A stretch of 64,000 nucleotides of DNA from Proteles cristata cristata (taxonomy: Eukaryota; Chordata; Mammalia; Carnivora; Hyaenidae), in contig JAESUZ010001724.1 in assembly GCA_017311185.1 (NCBI GenBank), positions 62,001 to 126,000 on the forward strand. The letters run 5' to 3'. The stretch's first letter is position 1; every line of letters begins with the position of its first letter. The position numbers and the translations under genes were made by a program. Below, piece by piece: positions 34,685 through 45,454 of this stretch. The notes below the pieces were generated by a model. That model worked only from the letters and a program-made list of their open reading frames with translations, searched no databases and had not been told where the DNA came from.

Positions 34685-35012
34685 GATCCTCGCACGGAAC
34701 GAAAACTCCAGTGTCGAAATCCTAACCCCCAGGCCAGGGCGATGGTGTCAGGAGGTGGGGCCTTTGGGAGGTGATTAGGCCAGGAGGGCGGAGCCTAATC
34801 CTCAAGCAGGGGATGGGGGCCTTTAGAAAAGAGCTCGCTCACCAGCTCTCCATCCACCAGGGGAGGGTAGAGCCCAGAAGAGGCCCTTACAGGACCCGAC
34901 TGTACTGTCTGCCACCCTGGGCTCAACTTCCAGCCTCCACGGCTGTGAGCAGAAGTTGCTCTTATCTCTAAACCACCCCACGATGGTAGCTTGTCTGCAG
35001 TGGTCCAAACCA
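34685..35012 (+). repeat. MLT1-type LTR, second copy
   Basis: 'gtcgaaatcctaacccccag', 'aggaggtggggcctttgggaggtgattagg', 'ttccagcctccacggctgtgag' and 'taaaccaccccacgatggtag' are in the right order. It follows the previous LTR by only about 50 bases. Confidence 0.82.
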
Positions 35013-35029
35013 GGACTCTGCACAGCAGG

Positions 35030-35165
35030 CCCTGTTATCTCCATCGCGCCCACTAGGAAATGGGGCCTCTGAGAGGCCATGTGACCTGCCCGGGCCATGC
35101 AGCTGGTTTCCACAGAGCCAGGCTGCAAGCCCGGCTCTCCCTGAGTCCAACGCCTACGATGTTCC
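35030..35165 (-). repeat. MIR SINE fragment
   Basis: 'ctctgagaggccatgtgacctgcccgggccatgcagct' and 'aagcccggctctccctgag' are antisense MIR core and head. Confidence 0.6.
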
Positions 35166-35445
35166 CACCAAGCACGTTGCCTCTCAGCTGCTCCGCTGCC
35201 TCTTTGGGCTCTGGTTTTCTCCATTTGTCACACAAATCGATTTGAGTAGGTCAGCCCTTCCACTAAACACACGCTCTGGGAGTTGCTTCTTGGTGTCCTG
35301 GGCGTGTTGGGGTGGCGGTGTGGCTGGTGGTACGACATCTGGGGACCTGCCGAGTTCAAGTCAAAACTCCTTCTCTGCTTTTTGCTGTTGACCTGATCAG
35401 GGCCTCGAAGAGCCGAGGAACCCTGTGACTGTCTCCAAGGTGGAC

Positions 35446-35645
35446 CTCAGGGGTGCCTGGGTGGCTCTGTCTGTTACGCGCCCCGCTCTTGGTCTCGGCT
35501 CAGGTCATGATCTCACGGTCGCTGAGTGTGAGACTCATGTTGGGCTCTGTGCTGACCATGCAGAGCCTGCTTGGGATTCTCTCTCTCTCCCTCTCTCTCT
35601 GCCCTTCCCCCCACTCTCAAAATAAATAAACTTAAAAAAAATTAG
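35446..35645 (+). mobile_element. Felid SINE
   Basis: Target duplication aaggtggac at 35437-35445 and 35646-35654. Head 'gggtgcctgggtggctctg', 'caggtcatgatctcacgg', CT-rich stretch, tail 'aaaataaataaacttaaaa'. Confidence 0.95.
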
Positions 35646-35869
35646 AAGGTGGACGGCATGAGCAGCATTTCCTAACTGGCCCACGAGGTCATTTGGAGTC
35701 ACTGCCCTGGACTAATTCCAAGGACACCTCACTCCAAAATGATCTTGAAGTTCTCTTTTCATTTATAAAAGACAAAATTCGAGGGGTTTCAGCTCACCAT
35801 GAGCAGGTCTGAGATAGGTCCCCACCTTGTCAAATCCTCCCGAGAGAGGGCCCTGTGCGTGACCTTCCC

Positions 35870-36140
35870 GCAGCCACTGTAACAAATCTCCACGCATGCG
35901 CAGCTTAAAGCCGACAGTGTCTGGGCTGAAAGTAAGGTGTGGCAGGGCTGTGTTCCTTCTGGAGGCTCTCAGATTTTCCCGCCCTTTCCAACTTCTGGGG
36001 GCCGCCTGCATTCCTTGGCCCGTGGCCCCTTCCTCCATCTTCAAGGTTGGCACTAGCTGGGGGAGCCGTTCTCGCTGTGCCATCCTGCCTCCCTTTCCCA
36101 CTGTTAAGCGCCCCACGGTTTACACTGCATCTACACCAGG
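35870..36140 (-). repeat. MaLR-type LTR
   Basis: 'gccactgtaacaaatctcc', 'tgttccttctggaggctctcag' and 'ctgcattccttggcccgtggccccttcctcc' follow one another as in an antisense MLT1-like LTR. The long open frame starting at 35939 begins inside this LTR and is not a gene. Confidence 0.72.
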
Positions 36141-36324
36141 CCAGCCTCCCCATCATAAGGTCAGCTGATCAGCAACCCAACCCCCCCTCCCCCCCGCCAC
36201 ATGACATACACGCACAGGTTCTGGGGACTGGGGCATGCACACCTTTCGGGGCCTCAACTGCTGTCTCGACACTGAACTTGGCACAGCAAGGACTGCCGTT
36301 TACAGTGCTGATTATATTCTCACC

Positions 36325-36460
36325 ACAGCTCTTCTCTGGGTGGGGGGCTAGCATCACCCCCACTTTACAGGAAACTGAGGCTCAAAGGTGTGAATCCACC
36401 TGCCAGAGGCCACTGGGTGGGAAAGCTGCCCAGCTGGGACCCAAGCCTCAGGAGCCCTTC
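36325..36460 (-). repeat. MIR SINE fragment
   Basis: 'cactttacaggaaactgaggctcaaagg' and then 'gggtgggaaagctgcccagctggga' are antisense MIR. Confidence 0.65.
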
Positions 36461-36889
36461 CTCTTGGCCGCTGTGGGAGGCCTGTCACCTGCCACAGGAG
36501 GTCTGTCATCCGCCACGGGCCACCTCCCCACTGGAGACTCACAGCCACTGACGGTTTCACACAGAGCAAGAGCTGAGACAGCTCCAGGGGTTCGAGGCTG
36601 CCACTCCCACAGCAAGTCTGGGCGTCCTCTGCCTGGTACCCGGAAGGATCCAACCTGAAAGCGTCCGGCGCTGGGAACCGATCCAGGCCTCGCTGGCTGA
36701 GTCTGTATACACGGGTGGCCGGTGGCTCCCAGCGCAGAGCTGCACCTGGCGGCTGCGGGGCGGGCTGGCCATTCTCCTGACCCCAGTACAAAGCCCCGGA
36801 CAGTATCCGAAACCAGACCGCGGAAGCACATGTGCATCTGCCGCGTGCCTGGGACAGGTGTCCTCACACAGGTGGGCTCCCACAATCCC

Positions 36890-36990
36890 TCAAAGCATCC
36901 TCCTGGACGAGTAGCACTGTTATTCTTGTTGCACAGCTGGGGAAACTGAGGCCCAGGTAGCTGTGAGAAGAGCTCCGGTCACTGATTCGC
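36890..36990 (-). repeat. MIR SINE fragment
   Basis: 'gcacagctggggaaactgaggcccaggtagc' is antisense MIR core, preceded by an eroded 'aatccctcaaagcatcctc' part. Confidence 0.6.
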
Positions 36991-37090
36991 ACACTCGGCA
37001 GACGTACATGGATGCTGACTACGTGCCCTGAGCAGGGTGTGGGGGACACAGCAGTGGAGGGACAGACTGGACGGTGTGCAGAGCAGACAC
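36991..37090 (-). repeat. L2 LINE 3'-end fragment
   Basis: 'gatgctgactacgtgccctgagcagggtg' then 'gacacagcagtggagggacagac' resembles the antisense L2 3' end. Confidence 0.45.
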
Positions 37091-37289
37091 TGAGATAAGC
37101 GACAAGGGCCGTGAAGTAGGGCAGGGCGGGAGGAGTCCGGCGGGCAGGGCGGTGGCAGCGTCGCGGGCCACGATCACCACGTGCTTGGCACTGCACTTCG
37201 CCTGTTCCCGGATCCTGTCACCAGACTGGTGTCTGGGAATCACAGCCCCCCACCCCCTGCCCCCTACAAGCCCGGTCTTCCCTCCTTTC

Positions 37290-37400
37290 TCAGGCAAGGT
37301 TGGGCGGGCCAGGGAGGGTCCTTACTGATGGCCACACGGTATGAGGTGGTGAAGTCAGGATCAGAATCCAGGGCTGCGTGCGCCCAAGGTAGATGTGCTC
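37290..37400 (-). repeat. MIR SINE fragment
   Basis: 'tgaagtcaggatcagaatccagggctgcg' is the antisense MIR head. The core part before it is degraded. Confidence 0.45.
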
Positions 37401-37663
37401 GTAACCCCTGCACACGCCCCCGGGGCGGGGAGCACGCGGCCGCAGGGGTGCTGCCCGTGAGCCTCAGACCTGGGTTCTCAGCACTATAGCAAACACAGCA
37501 GGGGCTTCCCTTGTCTGATGAGGGGGGAGGGGGAGGGGCAGGTGCCCCCCAGGATGGGTGGAGAAGAGCCAGGCACGGAGGTTTGTGTTGACTCTAAAAA
37601 GCTGAGCTTGGCCATAAACATGCACATGGAAATGCACATCTTTGTGTGAATAGCTTTTCTATT

Positions 37664-37864
37664 TAATTTTTTAAAAATGTTTTTATTTGTTTTTGAGAGA
37701 GAGAGAAAGCACAAGCGGGGAAGAGACAGAGAGCAAGGGAGAAGCAAGCTCCAGGCTCCGAGAAGTCAGCACAGATCCTGACGCGGGGCTCGAACCCATG
37801 AACTGTGAGTTCAGGACCGGAGCCGACGTCAGAGGCTTAACTGACTGAGCCACCCAGGAGGCCC
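37664..37864 (-). mobile_element. Felid SINE, left member of a tandem pair
   Basis: Antisense body with 'ctcgaacccatgaactgtgag' and 'cttaactgactgagccaccc'. It is followed 5 bases later by another SINE in the same orientation. Confidence 0.92.
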
Positions 37865-37869
37865 ATGAA

Positions 37870-38053
37870 TATTTTTTTTAAGTTTATTTATTTATTTTGA
37901 GAGAGAGGGTGAATGGGTGAGGGGCAGAAAGAGAGAGAGAATCCCAAACAGGCTCCACGCTGTCAGTGCACATCGCAACAAGGGGCTCGAACTCACAAAC
38001 CATGAGATCACGACCTGAGCGGAAGTAGGACGCTTAACCGACAGAGCCGCCCT
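37870..38053 (-). mobile_element. Felid SINE, right member of a tandem pair
   Basis: 'tttaagtttatttatttatttt', GA-rich stretch, 'ctcgaactcacaaaccatgagatcacgacctg' and 'cgcttaaccgacagagcc'. The terminal 'caggcgcc' part is truncated to 'gccctcc'. Confidence 0.92.
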
Positions 38054-39000
38054 CCATGGGAACACTTAGCCTTCGAAATCTACCTGCCTTCCCTGGCCAC
38101 AGGAGGTGGCCTTCCTATGCTGGCCTGGAACCCACACGTGTCCCCCACGTGGATGTGGCTGTCGGGCTTCTGGTTTGTAGAAACATTCACCTTACCGCGA
38201 CACGAGCTTCCTAAGGAGCACCCCATCTCCGCGCCCGGCCTCATAACGCCCGGATGTGAAGAGCTACGGCCTCTGGGCCCAGCCGAGGCAGAGTCTGTGC
38301 AGAAATTCCCCTTGGTGTTGAACGCTGAGGCGGCTCTCAGGCAGGGGCCTGGTGGGCCTCTGGGAGACCCAGACGGGGACTCTCGGTGGAGCCCTACTGC
38401 CCCCTAGAGGCCCAGACTCCGGAGGCCCAGCTGGGGACCCGCAGGCCCGGAGCCTGGGCCCAGGGCTCTCCCTGCCCACGCCCCTGCCACGCAGCATCCT
38501 GTGCTTCTTTGTCCCCGCTCCGGGTCTCGCCCCAGGACAACGGCAGCCTGACCTCGGTCCATCTGCTGAGTCGACAAGACGCAGGAGCCCCGGGCCTTGC
38601 GGGCGAGCCCGTCCCTGGATCGTGGGCTGGGCCGCAAGGACTCCGCTTGCTGTGTCCAGAGCAGCGGCCCGAGTCCCAGCCCCTTCTGCCAGCCTCTGCA
38701 AGGTCCCCGAGCCCCGAACAGAATGTGACATCTCGTGCCTCCTCAACTAACTCAAACAAAACCCAAAGCGAAACTGAAGCGCAAGACGTTTCGGTGTGTT
38801 CAGTGATCACGACACTGATGGCGTTTTCACGTTTTAAAATAAATATCCCTTAAATTATTAACAGGAAAATGTGGGTGTGTCACTCTGCTCGTGTGTGAAT
38901 AGCGTTGACATCTAAGTCTTGGATTATGAGGATCAGCCACCGCCTACCGGGCAGGTCAGTTGTGAGGGCTCCTCCTGAGCTCGCGCACCCAACTCAGGGC
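38054..39000. other. Unique GC-rich sequence
   Basis: About 950 bases with no repeat recognised. Overlapping open frames (up to 160 codons) on both strands reflect GC bias. It contains the CTCF-like motif listed separately and an AT-rich end (38820-38860). Confidence 0.5.
38395..38413 (-). promoter_or_regulatory. Strong candidate CTCF motif
   Basis: The complement reads GGGCCTCTAGGGGGCAGTA, which fits 17 of 19 positions of the CTCF consensus including the whole TAGGGGGCAG core. It lies in unique sequence, not in a SINE. If bound, its minus orientation would pair with a plus-strand site to the left for loop formation. Confidence 0.5.
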
Positions 39001-39009
39001 GGCCTGCCA

Positions 39010-39140
39010 ATGACCTGTTGTTACCATCGACATTTTACACACGAGGAAATGGAGGCACAGAGAGATTAGGCAACTTGGCCGAGATCACACAGCTGAGAAG
39101 AGAGGGGGAGGTTCCAGGTCCTTATCGGCATCCAGCGCCC
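39010..39140 (-). repeat. MIR SINE fragment
   Basis: 'cattttacacacgaggaaatggaggcacagagagattagg' and 'gatcacacagctgagaag' are antisense MIR core. Confidence 0.75.
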
Positions 39141-39149
39141 ACCTTGTGG

Positions 39150-39430
39150 GTCACATCTTCTGAGAAGCCTTCCCTGCCCTCCCGCTTAAGGCTAGCCCAC
39201 CCCACCCCGCCCTTGTTGACCTGGCCTCTCCTTTGCTCCCTTGGCAGCTCCAACCAAACCGTGCAGTGTGTTTCTGGTCTTGCTGGGTCGGCCTCCCCCC
39301 TGCAAGGTCAGCTCCAAGGTCAGTGGGCACTGAATCTGCTGGGAGGGTGCCAGTACCCCGTGACTGGCCCTTGGACATGGTAGGCGCTCCCTCCATATCT
39401 GTGGAATGAATGAATGAATGAATGAGCAAA
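39150..39430 (+). repeat. L2 LINE 3' end with GAAT-repeat tip
   Basis: 'cttctgagaagccttccctgccc' at the left and 'catggtaggcgctccctccatatctgtgg' followed by (aatg)n at the right give the complete L2 3' end in sense orientation. Confidence 0.72.
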
Positions 39431-39489
39431 TGAAGATGTAGTTTCTATTCTCAAGAAGCTGCCGCCTAATGGGGGAAAATCGATCTTAT

Positions 39490-40132
39490 TGACCGTAGTA
39501 GGTTGAATGGCGTCCCCACTCCAGAGCACCCACCAGGAACCTGTGAAGTCTACAGTATTTGGAAAGAGGGCCTTTGGGGACATAATTAGCTTAGAGTAAA
39601 TAATAATCCTGGATTATTTGGTGGGGACTAAACCCAATGACAAGTGTCCTCAGCAGAGGAGCGGAAGACACGGAAGGTTATGGAGACCCAGGCAGAGAGC
39701 GGAGTTCCATGGCCACCAGCCAAGGAGCATCCCAGGGGCCGCCAGGAGCTGGAGAAAGTAACAGATTCCTCCCTGGAGCTTTGGGGAGGAAGGCTGGCCC
39801 TGCCGACACCTTGACTGTGGACTTCTGCCTCCAGATCTGTCAGAGAGTAAATTTTGCTTAAAAAATTGTTTTAATGTTTATTTCTGAGAGAGAGAGAGAG
39901 AGGGAGACACAAAATCCAAAGCAGGCTCCAGACTCTGAGCTGTCAGCACAGAGCCTGACGTGGGGCTCGAACTCGCGAACCAGGAGATCATGACCTGGCC
40001 CAAAGTTGGACACGTAACTGACTGAGCCCCCCGGGCACCCCTCAATTTTGTTTTACAAAACACAGATTGTTGTTTTAAGCCACGCCGTTTGTGGCACTTT
40101 GTTAAGGCGTAGCCCTGGGAAGCTAACCCACT
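39490..40132 (+). repeat. MLT1-type LTR split by a SINE
   Basis: The left part has 'gtaggttgaatggcgtcccc', 'tacagtatttggaaagagggcctttgg', 'gccctgccgacaccttgactg' and 'cttctgcctccagatctg'. After the SINE the LTR resumes with 'ttgttttaagccacgccg' and 'tttgttaaggcgtagccc'. It is a complete-looking old solo LTR. Confidence 0.87.
39857..40043 (-). mobile_element. Felid SINE inserted in the MLT1 LTR
   Basis: Short target duplication aattttg at 39850-39856 and 40044-40050. 'ctcgaactcgcgaaccaggag' and 'ggcacccct' mark the body and head. Confidence 0.95.
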
Positions 40133-42345
40133 GACCGACCACAGATGGCTCTGCAATTTGCAAACATCCCACAACAAAGCTCCCAAAATGGGCACCAGGA
40201 GGCGCCCTCCCAGAAGCTGCTCCTGTGGAAGGCGTGGCCGGCTCCGCCCTCTGCCTCCCAGGCACCTGCCTTCACCGTGAGAGAGATGCCAGGCCTCCCT
40301 TCTAGCATCCTCCTTGCTGCTGTCACAGTCTGTTCTGACCTAGCTTTCAGATTTTCTAGAATTCCCTTCTCCTCCCCTCACACCCCCGCCAGCGGAGATA
40401 CACGGGTGTGTAACTCACCTGAATGCACAGGTGCTGACGTGGCTCCGAAGTGGCCTCCCCCCAGGAGCTTTCCTTAATCTCTTTCACCCACCCGGGTCCC
40501 CCCTCGCCTGTGAGCTCCTGGGAAATCAAGAGCTCCCACCTCACCTATGGCAGAGGCCTAGCAAGAAATGAAAACAGAGACCCTGGTCCTTGGTCAGCCA
40601 CCCCTCTCCATTGCCCCCAACACTTGCGCACCCAACTGCCCGCCTCCCGCTCCCCTCCCTTGACCGCTGACCCCACTTAGGCCCTGCTCACGGCCTTTGA
40701 CCTCCCTCTGCCACACCCACTCTGGGTTCACACCTTCTGCCTCGTGGCTCCATGCTCCTGACCCCATGCACATATTAGTCCTGACCAAGTGGGTCAAGCG
40801 CACTGACCTTCCCCCCTGACCTTCCCAGCTCTCCAGCCCTGCCCGACAATGCAGAACTTCAATAAGACCCGCCTGATAGGAGGCGTGAGTGTGAAACGCA
40901 GGCACACATGGGCTCCCCTAGAAACCGTGTGGTCTGTGACGCGTAGTCAGTAATAGTGGCCGGTGTCCTGTGTGATGATGGCAATGACCGTCATCACCTT
41001 TGCTCCCAGCTGGGCCAGGCCAATGCGCTTCCGGGGGCATGACCCGGATGCACCCCCAGCGCCCTGCGGGCCAGCATGCCCCCCGAAAGCCCTGGGCAGT
41101 CCCTGGTCCCGAGCACACGCCCAGTCCTGACCCTCATCCATTCTATGTCCCTTCTCACTCTGAGTCGGTTTCTGTGGTGCTGGAAGATGTTTTCAAAATG
41201 ATGCGAGCATATTTCTGAGGTCAGCTCCTAATCAAAAACGACTCCCAGACGGTGCCCTGGTTTAAAAAGAAAGAAAGAAGAAATGAAGTGAGTCATCATC
41301 CAGACCATCTGAATGAAACAAAGACACAACAAACTGCTTTCCCCCTGCGCCAGCACGGATGAGCTCAGCCCTGCAGAGAGGCAGCTGGAGGGAATTAACG
41401 GGGATCTCTGGCTCCCCGAGATAGCAGGGACCGCACAGCCCACTGGGCCGTGACTCACGGCGAGAACTGCAGGGGGACGGCCGCCCCGGGGGTGTCTGGA
41501 CCCCTCGGAGGGGCCGCGGCTCCCAAGGGGGCCCAGGGAACACGCACTGATGGGCAGCAGAGCCGGGAGGCCAAAGGGCTGCAGAGACCCAGGGGTGACT
41601 GCGGAGAGACCCCAAAGCTGGGGCGATTGCACCCCACGCTAGCTTCTGGGGCACAAGAGGATTCTGCTAGACAAGCTTTTACAAATGTCCGGAACGCCCC
41701 CAGTGGTGATTCTATTTGCAATGTCAGGGACCCCTCCTCCCGATTCTCCCTGGGCCCCTCTTCCAACACCCCGCCCTCTAGGGGAGAACAAACAGCCATT
41801 TCCCGGGGAATCTTGGGGCTCCCTTTGAAATGCTGTGTCTGCCAAGATTCTGAACTCAGAAGACTTCGCCAGACTGACTTTCCACTGGATTTGGGAGGGA
41901 GGCGTGGCTGGACAGAACCGAGGGGTCAGGCCAAGCTGGCTGCTAAAAGTGTAACTGTCATTGTAAAATGCATGACTTCCAATCAGGACTGTCAAGATGG
42001 CCTGCTGCACTTAGAGAATTAAGTTTCTGGAAAATTGAAGTCATTTCTAAAATGATAGCAGTGACGTATGCAAGTGTACACGATAACACTTCTTTTCAAT
42101 AATAAAAGTATTAGCTGCGAACACGAAGACGATGTTAACATTTCAGGATGTTAATATCAGGGGGGAAAACGTGTAACATGGGAAGTCGTCTTCTACCAGA
42201 AGACTCACCAGCCCCTTCCCCAGTGCTGACAGTCCTTGGTTTGGCTTTTCTAGCTTTTCTGATGGTAAAGTTTACCTTTAATGGTATGTTTACTTCTACT
42301 TCTTGATTTATCAGCGTTAGATGGTACTGAACGATTCCTTCCACT
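40133..42345. other. Mostly unique sequence, possible L2 scraps
   Basis: About 2.2 kb without a gene. 40440-40570 (ctgtgagctcctggg, ggcctagcaag) resembles an eroded L2 3' end. The 41450-41800 part is GC-rich and open in several frames (up to 190 codons on +, 134 on -) with no domain. AT-rich sequence follows at 42000-42340. Confidence 0.45.
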
Positions 42346-42360
42346 GAAAGATGAGGGAAT

Positions 42361-42576
42361 CAGGGCACCTGGGTGGCTCAATCAGCTAAGCATCTGATTC
42401 TTGGTTTCAGCTCAGGTCATGATCTCATGGTTTGTGAGACTGAGTCCCCATCTGGCTCTGCACTGACAGCACAGAGCCTGCTTGGGATTCTCTCTCTCTC
42501 TCTCTCTCTCTCTCTGCCCCTTCTCTGCTTGTGCTCTCCCTGTCTCTCTCAAAGTAAATAAATAAACTTAAAGGAA
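42361..42576 (+). mobile_element. Felid SINE with perfect 15-base target duplication
   Basis: gaaagatgagggaat occurs at 42346-42360 and 42577-42591. Head 'gggcacctgggtggctcaat', a pure (CT)n run (42491-42514) and the tail 'aaagtaaataaataaactta' are all in place. Confidence 0.97.
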
Positions 42577-42667
42577 GAAAGATGAGGGAATTCGTGTAGT
42601 TACTCTGACTTCTGTTCTCCCCCATTCCCTCCTGTGCACGTCAGTTATTTTAGTTTCATTTTGTGGA

Positions 42668-42900
42668 CCTTGAGGTCAGTAGATCTGAATTCAAATCCCA
42701 CCTCTCCCACTTCTTACTGTGCAACTTTGGGCAAGTTGCTTAACCTCTCTGTGTTCCCATTTCCTCATTGGTAAAAACGGGGATAATGCTAGGTTTTGCT
42801 TCATAAAGCTGTCATAAAGATTCAATGTGCTAACTCACACTAAGCGCTTAAAACAGTGCCTGCTAAAGAATGTCTCAATAAGTTATTAATTATTATTACT
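42668..42900 (+). repeat. Nearly full-length MIR SINE
   Basis: All parts follow in order: 'gaattcaaatcccacctctcccacttcttactg', 'caactttgggcaagttgcttaacctctctgtg', 'aaaacggggataatgc', 'aaagattcaatgtgc', 'gcgcttaaaacagtgcc' and 'tcaataagttattaattatta'. It is the best-preserved MIR in the window. Confidence 0.9.
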
Positions 42901-43099
42901 TAATGATACTAAAGTATTTCTCACTCTGTTCTAGAATTTAGAACTAAGTCTTCTTTGATCTGTTGATAGGTCGACTCTAAAAATGGAAGGCCATGACCAA
43001 TAAATAATACTCACTAAGTGTGAATAAACCCATGGAGAAAGAACTGTGATCCTGAGTCACTGAGCCTTTACCACTCAAAGGAGACTCTTCAAGCATCAG

Positions 43100-44000
43100 G
43101 TCTAATACATATTCTTGTCATTTCTTTCTAGTATTCCCTGCCTCTCTGGGAGAACTGTCAGCTGCCACTTTAAGAAACGTGTATGCCATCCTCTTTCTTA
43201 GATTCTTTTTCAGGAGGTTGACATAGATCCTTAAGCAGTGTTTTTCATAGAGAGTACAGGGATTGTAAACGTTTAAATTCTGGAATGTCTAAAAATACCT
43301 TAATTTTATTTGACCATACTCAAGGAACTCTGGATTGAAAACCTTCAACCCTCAGGTCATGGAAGACCTAGCTTCACCATCTTCTGGCATCCACATAGAC
43401 GACAAATCTGGTGTGCATCCAATTCTTTATCTTTTGTAGTTTGACACTTTATTTCCCAGAGCTGGTATGGTGGCTTCTTTATTCCTAAAGTTGTTGAGCT
43501 TCCCCTGATGTGTGTAGATATGCATTGTTCATGGAACCTGATGGTGCCTGTAACCTGCAGACCTTCACTCTTTCCTGGAGTGCAGTGAAATATTCTTCTC
43601 ATTTCTTGTATTATTTCCTCCCCTCTTTGGAAATCCCATTTTACAGGGGTTGGAAATTCTAGATTTATCCCCTGTCTCAACCTGTCTCAGATTTTCCAGT
43701 GCTCTCCCTTTACATTCTGGACCATGTCTTCGATTCTGTATTCCAGATACTCACTTTATTATAGGCTACGTCTCTTTCAGTTTCCAGCCCACTCATTGAC
43801 ATTTTTGAGTAAGATCACATTTCTCTCATTTTCTTCTTCTCTGACTACTACATTTTCACACCAACCTACTCGTGTTGATGCAAACGTCTCTCAAATCCTC
43901 TTAAAGATACAAACTAGAACCAAATCATTTTTCTCCTCTTCCCGGAATTCTCTCTGCTTGTTCCGGAGTGAAGTACTCAGTTTATCCTCTGTGATCCTTC
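43100..44000 (-). mobile_element. Old LINE-1 (L1M-like) fragment
   Basis: The AT-rich block contains, in order, 'ggaatgtctaaaaatacc', 'caccatcttctggcatcc', 'gttgttgagcttcccctg', 'ttatttcctcccctctttgg' and 'tattccagatactcac'. These follow an old mammalian L1 region as commonly seen in antisense. It is strongly diverged, and the family assignment is by remembered order only. Confidence 0.5.
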
Positions 44001-44641
44001 CCTTTGGTGATAGTAGTTTTCTCCGTGTGCCCTGAATGTTGTTTTCTGTTTACAGATAAAAGATCAGGTTGGTTAATGTCTATAAGAGGCACGGTTTTTC
44101 TCTGCAGCTCCAACTGGTTTCCTCCCTCAACGGCATCTCCTTGGAAGGCTGGCACAAGCCACGGTCTGGGCATAGAGGGGCAGGGCCCGGCCGCCAGCAG
44201 GCCTCCCTCGAAGGTACAAGGGCAGAAAACAAAAAAGCAGGCAAAGGAGGGTTCAATTTGTCAGAGCAAAGAGGATCAAACAAACAAGGAGTTCGTTTTT
44301 CTCCGGTAGCAGGAAGTCTGAGGGCCGGGAGTCCACAGATGTTAGGGTGGCTCAGGGATATTCATCAAGGGCCCAGGGTCCCCCGAGATGCCCACTTTTC
44401 ATGGCTGACAGACGGCTGCTGCACCTTGAAGCTGCACTCCCGAGCTTCTGGTGGGAAGAGGAAGCCCAAGGAAGCAAGAAGGGAGGGCATTTATATCAGG
44501 AAACTGAAAGCGACTCCAGAAATCCCCACCCGATTTCTGCTCACATTCACAGTCTCAAGGGAGCCTGGGAGAGCAGACTTTTTAGCCAAGTACTTTGTGA
44601 TCTTGAACAAACCAGGGTTCTTCTTAGGAACGAAGATGGAA
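44001..44641. other. Unique sequence
   Basis: No repeat recognised. Two overlapping frames (up to 204 codons, 44069-44683) run into the next SINE and show no domain. Confidence 0.45.
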
Positions 44642-44862
44642 GGTTCCCCGGGTGGCTCAGCCGGTTTAGCGTCTGACTCTTGACTTCCACTCAAGTCATG
44701 ATCTCACACACAGTTCATGGGATCGAGCCCCCTGTTGGGTTCTGCACTGATAGGGCGGAGCCTGCTTGGGATTCTCTCTCTGCTTCTCCCTTGCTCATGC
44801 TTACTTTCTCTCTCAAAATAATGAAATAAGCATTTAATAAAGTAAAATTAAAAAAAAAAAGG
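44642..44862 (+). mobile_element. Felid SINE
   Basis: 'cccgggtggctcagccgg', 'gggatcgagccccctgttgggttctg', a CT stretch and an A-rich tail with aataaagtaaaatt. The tail is followed by (ggaa)n. The head lacks the first bases of the consensus. Confidence 0.93.
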
Positions 44863-45454
44863 AAGGAAGGAGGAAATCAGATGTTGGGTAAGGCTACCAA
44901 TTGTGGACGAAGGATGTTTCCATATCCTTCCCCGTGGGGGCGCTGCTTATTCTCTCCCACCAGCCCCATGCCCATGACAGAAACCTCAATTTTCTCTCCT
45001 CTCTCAGCCCTGTGATGGCTATTTGCCCCCTAGCATTGACTCTCCCCTCCTTTTTAGTGCCAGCACTCCCATTTTTCTGGACAACTGGCCACCTAAAACC
45101 ACCACATTTCTCAACCTTCTGTGCATCTATGTGTTCCTGGACAGCCAGGCTCCAGACAATGGAGTTGTGACAGAAGTGAAGGATTCGGGTTGTGGGTGTG
45201 CTCATAGAGGGAAAGGAGGGCTGCACTCTCCCCTTTGCTCTTCCCCACCAGCTGGGCTTAGGATGTGATGGAGAACTTTCTGGAACACCTTGAGAATGGT
45301 AAAGCATCATCGTGGAGAGGGTGAGGACCTGAGGTAATGGACACCTCCTCAGTTCAGGCAAGAGAAGCATCTTGCTGCAAATGTTTCATCCAAATGGTCA
45401 CCTTAAAGATACCTTCTCAGTCCCATTAAAAAAAAAAAATCACCATCACCAGTT
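44863..45454. other. Unique sequence
   Basis: No gene or repeat recognised. Open frames on both strands (up to 158 codons) overlap fully and lack any domain. Confidence 0.4.

Noticed and set aside
35939..36658. 239-codon open frame
   Set aside because: It begins inside an antisense MaLR LTR, runs through a MIR remnant and shows no domain or splice structure.
40192..40205. CTCF-like word gcaccaggaggcgc
   Set aside because: Two mismatches in the short core and a weaker flank than the sites at 38395 and 14354. Left out of the features.
44069..44683. 204-codon open frame
   Set aside because: It ends inside a felid SINE and has no domain. A competing frame covers the same bases.
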